Part shown: positions 1-5,234 of the stretch, one piece after another
How the letters are laid out: each line of letters starts with the position of its first letter
Position numbering within the stretch: the first letter of the stretch is position 1
From: Ignavibacteriota bacterium
Lineage (GTDB): Bacteria > Bacteroidota > UBA10030 > UBA6906
DNA: 5,234 nt
Direction of reading: 5' to 3'
Assembly: GCA_003161755.1 (NCBI GenBank)
Contig: PMNP01000209.1
Location: 3,319-8,552 of the forward strand
Notes under the pieces: generated by a model
The model's input: the letters and a program-made list of their open reading frames with translations, nothing else
Database searches by the model: none
What the model was told of the DNA's origin: nothing
Position numbers and translations under genes: made by a program

Positions 1-514
1 TATATGAATCACAAACGTCAATGAGCTGGTCGGCTCTACGACCGATGGGGAGGGCAACGCGAACCTGTTTGGTAGGATATAGCGCCTTGACTGCTTGGAT
101 CGCGGGGATTTGGTCACTGTCGCCAGATACAATAACTGCAATGTCGTGTCTATCTTGAATCGCGGAACGAAACAGGTGAATGGCTATATTCACGTCAGTT
201 TGTTTCTCTTCCCTTCCAACATACTCCTTTTTGCAGATACTGCATAGTCTGTCTCTTTGCTTGAACTCACCATAAACAATGTGGACTCCTTTGAGTTCAT
301 TTGCGCGGATGAACAATCGATGCCTAGCTACCTTATCGGGCTTCCACGTCTGCAATGCTGTGAAGTAATATACTCCCACAATTGTATCGGTCTTTGGAAC
401 GAGAATTCGCGCCAGTTTTTCAAAATCCAACTACTTGTATTTATGATAAGCTGGCACGTCATTGAGTGCGTGGTAGAAATTAAAGCCGTCGATCAGCACA
501 ACAACTCTTGCCAT
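1..514 (-). pseudogene. NYN-domain (PIN-like) ribonuclease gene, interrupted by an amber codon; 3' end outside the window
   Basis: Translating leftwards from the ATG at 514 gives a NYN-type protein of the LabA/PIN-like nuclease group. It begins MARVVVLIDGFNFYHAL, and its acidic metal-binding candidates are D9 (LIDGFN), D107 (EKQTDVNIA) and D132/D134 (VSGDSD). A CxxC pair (C91, C94) suits the small zinc-knuckle-like insert seen in some members, and a late basic PIGRRADQL segment (156-164) also fits the family. Codon 28 (433-431) is TAG in the context KYK-stop-LDF, where relatives as I recall them read YKWLD, so one G-to-A change would turn TGG into TAG. The other 170 visible codons are open. 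The start is supported by GGAGGG three bases upstream. Such proteins are thought to cut RNA in the cytoplasm. As written, only a 27-residue peptide would be made unless the amber is read through, translation restarts (a TTG follows directly), or the base is a sequencing error. Family assignment is firm; the pseudogene status is an inference. Confidence 0.8.
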
Positions 515-523
515 GGACCCTCC

Positions 524-558
524 AAAAATAAAAAACCCGAGTCCACAGGGATCTCGGG
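524..558 (-). terminator. Intrinsic terminator in the leader of the NYN gene
   Basis: Read leftwards, CCCGAG-A-TCC pairs with GGA-CTCGGG around a CTGT tetraloop. This gives nine base pairs with one bulged A at 552. It is followed at once by TTTTTTATTTTT (535-524), a classic U-tract. The U-tract ends one base before the GGAGGG ribosome binding site of the NYN gene, so the terminator lies after the promoter at 596-624 and before the coding region. Most transcripts should stop as a short RNA of about 65 nt unless termination is relieved. A preceding hairpin, TGAGA/TCTCA (580-576 with 568-564), has a TCTC arm that could instead pair with GAGA at 555-552 in the terminator stem, a possible anti-terminator. 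The pairing is seen directly; the attenuation role is inferred. Confidence 0.8.
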
Positions 559-595
559 GCCAATGAGACACTAGATCTCAAAGGGATGACGACAC

Positions 596-624
596 AATAT
601 AGAGCTTGATCGTGTCATTGTCAA
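596..624 (-). promoter_or_regulatory. Sigma70-type promoter of the NYN leader and gene
   Basis: On the minus strand a perfect TTGACA (624-619) is followed after 17 bases by TATATT (601-596), which matches the consensus TATAAT at five of six positions. Upstream is an A/T-rich stretch (about 627-660) resembling an UP element. The expected start site is near 588-590, giving a 5' leader of about 75 nt that carries the terminator at 524-558. A GACAC/GTGTC pair (591-595 and 612-616) brackets the -10 box and could be an operator, but it is short and imperfect. Confidence 0.8.
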
Positions 625-668
625 GGATTTTTTTGTTTGATCTAAATAAGTGAATCGTTTTTGACAAT
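617..668. repeat. 8-bp inverted repeat containing two divergent -35 boxes
   Basis: ATTGTCAA at 617-624 is the exact reverse complement of TTGACAAT at 661-668. The left copy contains the -35 box of the leftward NYN promoter, and the right copy contains the -35 box of a rightward promoter candidate. The 36 bases between them are very AT-rich. The repeat could simply be two good -35 elements back to back, or a binding site for a dimeric regulator. The symmetry is seen; the function is not. Confidence 0.5.
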
Positions 669-690
669 TCTCTCACCTTTAACGTATGCT
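661..690 (+). promoter_or_regulatory. Candidate rightward promoter, weak
   Basis: TTGACA (661-666) is followed after 18 bases by TATGCT (685-690), four of six matches to the -10 consensus. It would start a transcript near 697 running towards the 3' end of sixA, convergent with that gene. No strong open reading frame follows. A 56-codon frame at 810-980 has AGGGG three bases before its ATG but no recognisable product. If active, the promoter may make a non-coding or antisense RNA. The perfect -35 could also arise by chance in this AT-rich stretch. Confidence 0.35.
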
Positions 691-868
691 CAGGATGACC
701 TCTATTCTGCCGCAATTTTGTTTATTCAACTCTTTTTGGTCTGTTTCTTGAAGTTGTTTTTCACTCGTTTCCTATTCGCCCATAGACAGATCCCTAACGG
801 TAGGGGTGAATGTGCTACTATCTGTATGTTCCTTTCTTTGATCTTGTCAGGGTGCATTTTCAGCAAGG

Positions 869-899
869 CCAACCCCATCGTGGAGGAGCAACGGGTTGG
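869..899. repeat. Inverted repeat downstream of the sixA stop codon
   Basis: CCAACCC (869-875) and GGGTTGG (893-899) are exact reverse complements around a 17-base loop. For the leftward operon this hairpin would form about 18 nt after the sixA stop. No T-run follows in either direction, so it is not a standard intrinsic terminator. It could protect the 3' end of the mRNA or sit in a Rho-dependent termination zone. It is the only terminator-like structure I see between sixA and the NYN promoter. Confidence 0.4.
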
Positions 900-916
900 G
901 AAATGAGGAAGGACAA

Positions 917-1423
917 TCACTGCCTATTAATCATCCATCGGGGGGAAAGGAGCCACTCTAGTGTGGCTGAACCGGGATGAAACCCCGATGTGACGCAAAG
1001 CTTGAGAAGTCCTCCTTTGCGCAAATGCAAAGGAAGACCGGTCTTCCTTGAAATTAGCAGGCTGGCAGTGTCGGTTAGCAACGGTTCATGGCCGACAAGG
1101 AGGAGACGCCGAAATGTGGTTGATTGCTTCGATAGGCCGCCAAGGAGCGCTCCCGCGCTTCCATCAGGCTTGAGCAAAGGGGTCAGTTTCACCGTCCGAA
1201 TACCAAGGACGCGAGCGACGATTTCAACGGTTTCGGTGGCGCGGAGGAACGGACTGGAGAGGATGCATTCGACATTAATATCCATTCGTTTCATCGCCTT
1301 GGCGATACGTCGCATCTTCTCCTTGCCTGAGGCAGTGAGCCGTCGATCGGCATCGCGGGCGATGTTGCGTGCACTTCGCTCGGTGGCAATACCGTGTCTC
1401 ATCAGGTACAGGTCCATTTTCAT
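917..1423 (-). CDS. sixA: SixA-type phosphohistidine phosphatase (histidine phosphatase superfamily)
   Basis: This 168-residue protein is close to the usual SixA length (about 160). The phosphatase signature LMRHG near the N-terminus gives R9 and H10, the phospho-accepting His. R61 in SSPFLRATET is the second phosphate-binding Arg, and H112 in VGHEP is the second catalytic His. A late LRKGGLL segment (134-140) resembles the conserved KGG region of SixA. SixA proteins remove phosphate from histidine in signalling or phosphotransfer proteins; E. coli SixA acts on the nitrogen PTS protein NPr. The ATG at 1423 overlaps the CHAD stop as ATGA, indicating translational coupling; the alternative start M3 (1417) would change little. 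It is the last gene of the operon. The target here is unknown, and small-molecule phosphatase activity cannot be ruled out from sequence. Confidence 0.85.
   Translation of the reverse strand: MKMDLYLMRHGIATERSARNIARDADRRLTASGKEKMRRIAKAMKRMDINVECILSSPFLRATETVEIVARVLGIRTVKLTPLLKPDGSAGALLGGLSKQSTTFRRLLLVGHEPLLTDTASLLISRKTGLPLHLRKGGLLKLCVTSGFHPGSATLEWLLSPRWMINRQ
936..990 (-). repeat. Nested inverted repeats inside the 3' end of sixA
   Basis: An outer 8-bp pair, CATCGGGG (936-943) with CCCCGATG (983-990), encloses an inner perfect 6-bp hairpin, AGCCAC (951-956) with GTGGCT (963-968) and a 6-base loop. In the mRNA the outer arm can alternatively fold locally as CGGG-GTTTCAT-CCCG. The element lies wholly within codons for roughly residues 145-162 of SixA, so it must also satisfy coding constraints. 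A role in transcript stability is possible but unproven. Confidence 0.4.
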
Positions 1424-2334
1424 TCCGGCCAGAGAAGATCGATCGATGGCAGCACCCTGAGCGCTTCGGTAATAAGCCTCATTCTGCGGGCGGCAAGATA
1501 CTCCATCACGGGGAGCATTGATACGCCGCGCCGCCGTGCAACACGCCGGCCGTAACGGCGGATGACGCCGGCAACCAAGGAAAAATCCTGCAGGTCGCCA
1601 AGCGATTTTTGAATGAGTCCAAGACTCTTAAAGTGCCGCCGGCGGACTTCCGGGAGGACAGGCGATAGAACCTCCGTGGCGTAGCGATATTTTTTGAGGG
1701 CGACCCGCACTCGGTGGAATGACCGCTCGTCATTGCGCCCAATAGCCTCGCGGAGGGCGAGGACGGCAAGATAGGCAGTCGCCCGGCCGGCATGAAGAGC
1801 CGAATCAATCGCCCGAAGTGCCGCCGCGTGTTCTCCCAGGCTTTTGAGCCTGACGGTCGCCGTGACAAGGCCCCGTTCCACGTCCATGATATCGATCTCG
1901 AGCAGTTTTACCATCGCTTCCCGTACGGCGAGTCGTTCAGCTGCGCGGATCTCGCGCACCAATGGAAGGAGGACAGGGAATCGTCTGGCAAGCAGCCGAA
2001 GCGCTCCCCGTTGGATCTCCAGGTCGCGTACGCTGTTCAGTTCCTTGAGGAACCTGCGCAGCGTTCGACGCGCGCGGTCCAACCCACCATCAGGCAGGGT
2101 TGCGCCTGCAATGGTAAGGACTGCCAGGAAGCGGCGCAGCGCAACGCGAAGGTCGTGGATTGTTTCAGCCGATCTGTGCGCGCGAAGCTCAGCCGCACGT
2201 GAGAGAAAGGTCCGACAGCGGGAATTGAGGGCTTCCGGGAGCAGCACCACCGGTGACAACCATATGCGATTTGCCGCATTGCGCGGGGATCGGCGGATGT
2301 GCCGGCGCCGTCCGGCGGCTGGTTTACTCCTCAA
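1420..2334 (-). CDS. CHAD-domain protein, probable polyphosphate-binding
   Basis: The protein is up to 304 residues, very rich in Arg, and predicted to be mostly helical. It shows the two repeats of the CHAD fold (conserved histidine alpha-helical domain). The first is ETIHDLRVALRRF with H60, R63, R67 and R68, followed by LRRFLKELNSVRDLE (92-106). The second is FHRVRVALKKYRY (206-218) with H207, R208, R210, K214 and K215, followed by LGDLQDF (245-251). CHAD proteins are known to bind inorganic polyphosphate through this basic surface and to associate with polyphosphate granules; no enzyme activity is established. Position directly after ppx fits a polyphosphate role. The start is uncertain: TTG at 2334 is the first possible codon, just after an in-frame TGA, and overlaps ppx by 11 bp. 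The obvious GAGGAG motif lies downstream of this TTG. Later in-frame TTG (L26) or GTG (V29, V30) starts would drop only the basic N-terminal tail. Confidence 0.87.
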   Translation of the reverse strand: MRSKPAAGRRRHIRRSPRNAANRIWLSPVVLLPEALNSRCRTFLSRAAELRAHRSAETIHDLRVALRRFLAVLTIAGATLPDGGLDRARRTLRRFLKELNSVRDLEIQRGALRLLARRFPVLLPLVREIRAAERLAVREAMVKLLEIDIMDVERGLVTATVRLKSLGEHAAALRAIDSALHAGRATAYLAVLALREAIGRNDERSFHRVRVALKKYRYATEVLSPVLPEVRRRHFKSLGLIQKSLGDLQDFSLVAGVIRRYGRRVARRRGVSMLPVMEYLAARRMRLITEALRVLPSIDLLWPE

Positions 2335-3835
2335 TCACCACCCGCACATTGAACACCTGCTCGAACATCGCCGCCCGTTTCATCGTCGCCCATTTTTCGA
2401 GCATCATGTCCCCCTCCCCTTTCAGTCGGATCATCAGTTTGGGCTTCTTGAATTCCACCGCAATCGCTGTCACTCTCGACGCATGTTCATTGTCCAGCGC
2501 ATCGGCAAGCCGGAGAATGGCTGCAAGCTTGGATACTACCACACGCTCTTTCGCGGAAAGAAGCCGATACCCGTCGTGCTGGATCTTCGGCGGAGATTTC
2601 CGATGATACCGTGCTACGTTGCCGATGATAGCCGTTTGCACTTTTGTGAGACCAACAAGCGGGCTGTTGGTGATAATATAGAGGGTGTGCTTGTGATGTT
2701 CCGACACGTTCACAAACGCGCCGACATCATGCAGCATCGCCGCGACTTCCAGCAAGAGCCGGTGTTCGATGCCGAGGTTGTGAATGGACTTCGTTTGATC
2801 GAAAAGTTGGACCGCATACCGGGAGACGGTGACGCCATGTTGTTCATCGAACCCGTATTTCTTCCCGAGTTGGAGGGCTGCTGCCACAACCTGGTCACGC
2901 CGGGCGGTCCGACGATTGCCATACAGTTCATCACCCATATCGAGGAGAAGGCCTTCTTTGAGGCCGACTTTGGGAACGGCCAGCTCCTCCACCTTCGCCG
3001 CACGCATGATGGTCCGGAGGACAAGCGCCGCGGGCACGATCACATCGGAGCGATCCGGACGAAGCCCAAGGTCCTGAACCCGCTCTTCAAACGTGAGAGC
3101 TTGGAGTCTTTTGATAAGTTCGTCGAGATCTCCCAGTTTCATTCCCCCATCCCGATCGCGGTCCAGCAGCGGCTTCACCAGATCGGCAAGCGCTTCGATA
3201 TTACCGCCGGTGCCCACACACAAATCGAATGTCCTGTCACCAATATCGCGCGCAATTCTCTTGCGGACTGCCTCCATGTATTCTGAGAGCAGCACGGTGA
3301 AGCGGGCTTGTCCATGTTTCTTTTCTTCCAGCATCTGGAGGAGGCGTACAGCGCCGATGCGGAAACTCTCGGTGGAGAGGATGGTCACATCGGAAGCAAA
3401 GGTGATTTCCGAACTGCCGCCGCCGATGTCGATAAGGAGGGCGAGTTTGTTTTTAAGATTCACCTTATCGATCACCGCAAGATGGATGAGACGCGCCTCT
3501 TCTTCGGGACCGATGACTTCAATGTCAATGCCGGAGGTACTCGCAATGCGGTCGACAAACAGCTCGCAATTCAACGCCTCCCTGACTGCACTCGTCGCCA
3601 CCGCACGCACCTTGACAGCCCCGCGCCGGGCAATGGCGTCGCGGAATCGCTGAAATGCAGTCACCGCGGCTTCAATCGATTCTTCGCTGATCGAGCCGTG
3701 CGTAAACGTGTCCTGGCCCAATCGGACTGCTTCCCGCATGCCTTCCAGAACGGTGAGATGGCGTGATTCATCCACCTCCCCTATCGCCAGGCGAAGAGCA
3801 TTGGAGCCGACATCAAGAGCAGCAAGAACAGGCAT
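2324..3835 (-). CDS. ppx: Exopolyphosphatase / pppGpp phosphohydrolase (Ppx/GppA family)
   Basis: At 503 residues this matches the long Ppx/GppA form. The actin-like (ASKHA) core has phosphate loop 1 ALDVGSNALRL (6-16, D8), then ATSAVREA (80-87). Next come EEEARL (111-116), which holds the expected catalytic Glu, phosphate loop 2 IDIGGGSSEIT (135-145), and VGTGGN (207-212). The C-terminal third is HD-like, with AMLHDVGAF (H369, D370), then H380, H381, H383, H411 and D445. The family shortens inorganic polyphosphate from its end and/or converts pppGpp to ppGpp in the cytoplasm; which activity dominates cannot be told here. The ATG at 3835 follows the glk stop by three bases, and a weak GAAG lies six bases before it. 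The gene for CHAD follows with a short overlap, so synthesis is probably coupled along the operon. No key motif is missing. Confidence 0.93.
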   Translation of the reverse strand: MPVLAALDVGSNALRLAIGEVDESRHLTVLEGMREAVRLGQDTFTHGSISEESIEAAVTAFQRFRDAIARRGAVKVRAVATSAVREALNCELFVDRIASTSGIDIEVIGPEEEARLIHLAVIDKVNLKNKLALLIDIGGGSSEITFASDVTILSTESFRIGAVRLLQMLEEKKHGQARFTVLLSEYMEAVRKRIARDIGDRTFDLCVGTGGNIEALADLVKPLLDRDRDGGMKLGDLDELIKRLQALTFEERVQDLGLRPDRSDVIVPAALVLRTIMRAAKVEELAVPKVGLKEGLLLDMGDELYGNRRTARRDQVVAAALQLGKKYGFDEQHGVTVSRYAVQLFDQTKSIHNLGIEHRLLLEVAAMLHDVGAFVNVSEHHKHTLYIITNSPLVGLTKVQTAIIGNVARYHRKSPPKIQHDGYRLLSAKERVVVSKLAAILRLADALDNEHASRVTAIAVEFKKPKLMIRLKGEGDMMLEKWATMKRAAMFEQVFNVRVVIEE

Positions 3836-3838
3836 TCG

Positions 3839-4828
3839 TTACTTCGTTGATTGTGTGAGGAGTATTTTTGCGTAATGAGCCGCCCCGACCAAGGCAATCC
3901 GGTCGTTCGTGATCACCACCACAGGGATCTGTTTCATGAAATCGACAAACCTCCCCTTGGCGTTAAAGGCGTCGACAAACGCGCCGGATGTCATCGAGGC
4001 CAGAATTTTGGGGGCAATGCCCCCTCCGACATAGACACCGCCGCGGGCAAGGAATTTCAGGGCAATATTCCCCGCCTCAGCACCATAGATCCTGACAAAG
4101 AGGTCGAGTGCCTCGCGGCATGTTGGATCTTTTCCGGCCATAGCAGCGCGAGACACGACTGCAGCGGGATCTTCCTTCGCCATTTCCTCCTTCAGCCAAA
4201 CCGGCGCAGCCTTCCTCGATCGTTCCAGAAGAAACTCATACAAGACGTGAACGCCCGATCCGGAGAGCAATCTCTCGCAGCTCACGTGATCATGGCGCTT
4301 GAGAAGAAACGCAAGGAGATCCGATTCGATCAGGTTTCGGGGGGCAAAGTCCGCGTGGCCCCCCTCCGAAGGCATGGCACGATAGCGATACCCGTCCCAC
4401 ACCAGTGCACATTCTCCCAAGCCGGTTCCTGCGGCAATGACCCCGATAGCCGCCCGCTCCTGGACCACTCCCTTCTGAAGAACGACCCGTTCCTCAGGCC
4501 GCAGTTGGAGCATACCATAGGCTGTCGCTTCCATGTCGTTCAACAAGCCAACCGGAACTCCCAGTTGCGCCCGGAGTTCTGCCGCGTCGATATCCCACTG
4601 GAGATTTGTCACTTTGCAGCGGTCGTTGACCACCGGTCCGGCGATGCCAAAGGCGGCTGCGTCGATCGTTTCGGGACGATCACGGTTCAGCGCGTCGAGC
4701 ACAGCCTGAAGTGATGTGAATTGCTGACTGGGATAGCTTTGCACTCCGGCGGGAATGAGGTTTTGTCCTTCGTGTTTGTACAACGCCAGATTAACCTTTG
4801 TGCCACCAACGTCTCCAGCGAGAATCAT
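3839..4828 (-). CDS. glk: Glucokinase (ATP-dependent, bacterial Glk family)
   Basis: Taken from the ATG at 4828 the protein has 329 residues, near the E. coli Glk length of 321. It begins MILAGDVGGTK, the ATP phosphate-binding loop (D6-K11). FGIAGPV (60-66), TNLQWD (74-79) and LNDMEATAYG (96-105, catalytic D98) form the sugar site. GTGLGE (134-139), SEGGHADFAP (154-163) and GGVYVGGGIAPK (263-274) are further family signatures. It phosphorylates glucose to glucose 6-phosphate, which feeds glycolysis and the pgl branch next door. The start is chosen because GGAG sits five bases upstream and the loop motif must lie at the N-terminus. A longer frame to 5038 only adds 70 residues read out of frame through pgl. 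The ATG overlaps the pgl TGA as ATGA. The sequence lies in the ATP-type family rather than the polyphosphate glucokinase family, despite the ppx neighbour. Confidence 0.95.
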   Translation of the reverse strand: MILAGDVGGTKVNLALYKHEGQNLIPAGVQSYPSQQFTSLQAVLDALNRDRPETIDAAAFGIAGPVVNDRCKVTNLQWDIDAAELRAQLGVPVGLLNDMEATAYGMLQLRPEERVVLQKGVVQERAAIGVIAAGTGLGECALVWDGYRYRAMPSEGGHADFAPRNLIESDLLAFLLKRHDHVSCERLLSGSGVHVLYEFLLERSRKAAPVWLKEEMAKEDPAAVVSRAAMAGKDPTCREALDLFVRIYGAEAGNIALKFLARGGVYVGGGIAPKILASMTSGAFVDAFNAKGRFVDFMKQIPVVVITNDRIALVGAAHYAKILLTQSTK

Positions 4829-5234
4829 GGTAACTCCGTCGTCGATAGATGTGAAGCTGCGTCCCGGTCGGCGTACCATAGAAGCTCTCCGGAGTGCGGA
4901 GCGATCCTGCATGCCGGGAGTTGTGCTCCCGGATCGGTATGGACGGTATTCAGGATTGCAGCTTTGTTCTGGCCCGACACGAGAAACAGCACCGTGCGGG
5001 CATTGTTCAGCAGAGGATAAGTCATGGTAATCCGCCACGCTCCCATCCGCTCTACAAAGACTTCGGCAATCAAACGATCCTTTTCGTGGAGAACAGGAGT
5101 ACCGGGAAACAACGACGCCGTATGTCCATCGATCCCGAGACCAAGAAGCACCATAGTCAGGCGTGGAACAGCAGGACGCGCAGATCCCAATGCCGTGAAA
5201 AGTTCCGTCTCATAGATTCCTGCTGCATCGGCGG
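4825..5234 (-). CDS. pgl: 6-phosphogluconolactonase, C-terminal part (5' end beyond the window)
   Basis: About 135 C-terminal residues are visible, starting in a YETEL region, out of a usual 230-250; the frame is open to the window edge. The signature of the DevB/SOL-type lactonase, LLGLGIDGHTASLFPGT, is complete (about visible residues 29-45). It is followed by the family pattern R-I-T-M-T-Y-P-L-L-N-N-A-R, FLVSGQNKA, a P-A-C-R-I-A-P segment and LLWYADRDAA near the end. The enzyme hydrolyses 6-phosphogluconolactone to 6-phosphogluconate in the oxidative pentose phosphate pathway. Its TGA overlaps the glk ATG. Because zwf often precedes pgl, a glucose-6-phosphate dehydrogenase gene could lie just to the right, but that is outside what can be seen. 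TTG at 5190 is a possible internal start codon but not the true start, since conserved-looking sequence continues upstream. Confidence 0.93.
   Translation of the reverse strand, partial: ADAAGIYETELFTALGSARPAVPRLTMVLLGLGIDGHTASLFPGTPVLHEKDRLIAEVFVERMGAWRITMTYPLLNNARTVLFLVSGQNKAAILNTVHTDPGAQLPACRIAPHSGELLWYADRDAASHLSTTELP
4829..4837 (-). promoter_or_regulatory. Ribosome binding site that fixes the glk start
   Basis: GGAG at 4837-4834 lies five bases before the ATG at 4828, inside the last codons of pgl. It supports the short glk start over the longer upstream frame and indicates that glk is translated independently as well as by coupling to pgl. Confidence 0.65.

Larger units (their letters stand above)
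515..916. other. AT-rich 402-bp gap between the sixA operon and the NYN gene
   Basis: No convincing protein gene is visible on either strand. The gap holds the NYN promoter and its leader terminator on the left side, and a weaker right-facing promoter candidate in the middle. It also has a 7-bp inverted repeat (869-875 with 893-899) just beyond the sixA stop. Base composition changes sharply here: positions 601-660 contain 19 G or C in 60 bases, while the operon to the right is clearly GC-rich. I see no tRNA-like structure and no insertion-sequence ends. Confidence 0.6.

Noticed and set aside
431..433. Genome-wide reassignment of TAG to an amino acid
   Set aside because: It occurs once, at a position where one substitution from Trp explains it. 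None of the other genes in the window has an internal TAG, so reassignment is not needed.
257..574. Plus-strand frame opposite the NYN gene
   Set aside because: It is antisense to a well-recognised family, crosses the leader terminator, and has no domain features.
591..616. GACAC/GTGTC palindrome over the NYN -10 box as a definite operator
   Set aside because: The arms are only five bases with a 16-base spacer and do not extend, so it is mentioned only as a possibility.
826..906. Tiny plus-strand frame resembling a lipoprotein signal (MFLSLILSGC...)
   Set aside because: It is only 26 codons with no ribosome binding site. A TGCTACTAT extended -10 just upstream could give a leaderless mRNA, but a hydrophobic stretch with Cys is expected by chance in T-rich DNA.
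726..920. Minus-strand 64-codon frame after sixA
   Set aside because: It overlaps the sixA end, has no recognisable domain, and becomes a Lys-rich tail typical of translated A-rich non-coding DNA.
1844..3286. Long plus-strand open frame opposite CHAD and ppx
   Set aside because: It is an antisense shadow of GC-rich coding sequence, very rich in Arg and Ser and low in recognisable motifs, while the minus strand carries two complete families there.
3851..4714. Long plus-strand open frame opposite glk
   Set aside because: All glucokinase motifs are on the other strand, and the plus-strand product has no family features.
4829..5038. A 70-residue N-terminal extension of glucokinase
   Set aside because: It is read out of frame through pgl. 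The ATP loop belongs at the N-terminus, and a good ribosome binding site precedes the ATG at 4828.

Overview
The window reads as part of a bacterial chromosome, probably Gram-negative and of moderate GC. All recognisable genes lie on the minus strand. I cannot name the organism. A pgl-glk-ppx-CHAD-sixA order would suit an environmental, polyphosphate-storing lineage such as a Nitrospira-like bacterium, but that is only a guess.

Right to centre (5234 down to 917) is one compact operon read leftwards. It contains the C-terminal part of 6-phosphogluconolactonase (pgl, running off the right edge), ATP-type glucokinase (glk), an exopolyphosphatase/pppGpp phosphohydrolase with an HD-like C-terminal part (ppx), an Arg-rich CHAD-domain protein, and a SixA-type phosphohistidine phosphatase. 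Junctions are tight: pgl/glk and CHAD/sixA share an ATGA stop-start overlap, glk/ppx are 3 bp apart, and ppx/CHAD overlap by about 11 bp. The operon joins glucose entry into the hexose-phosphate and pentose-phosphate pathways with polyphosphate turnover (ppx), polyphosphate binding (CHAD) and removal of phosphate from histidine (SixA).

Positions 515-916 form a 402-bp AT-rich gap without a convincing gene. It holds a strong sigma70-type promoter facing left, and an intrinsic terminator between that promoter and the next gene. It also holds a weaker candidate promoter facing right. The two -35 boxes form an 8-bp inverted repeat.

At the left edge (514 to 1) is a NYN-domain (PIN-like ribonuclease) gene. 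It has a good ribosome binding site and 171 codons visible before the window ends. Its frame is broken only by an amber codon at position 28, where related proteins as I recall them have Trp (TGG to TAG). Everything else in the frame, including the conserved Asp residues, is intact. The promoter-terminator-ribosome binding site-nuclease layout and the isolated amber codon are the two features most worth a second look.
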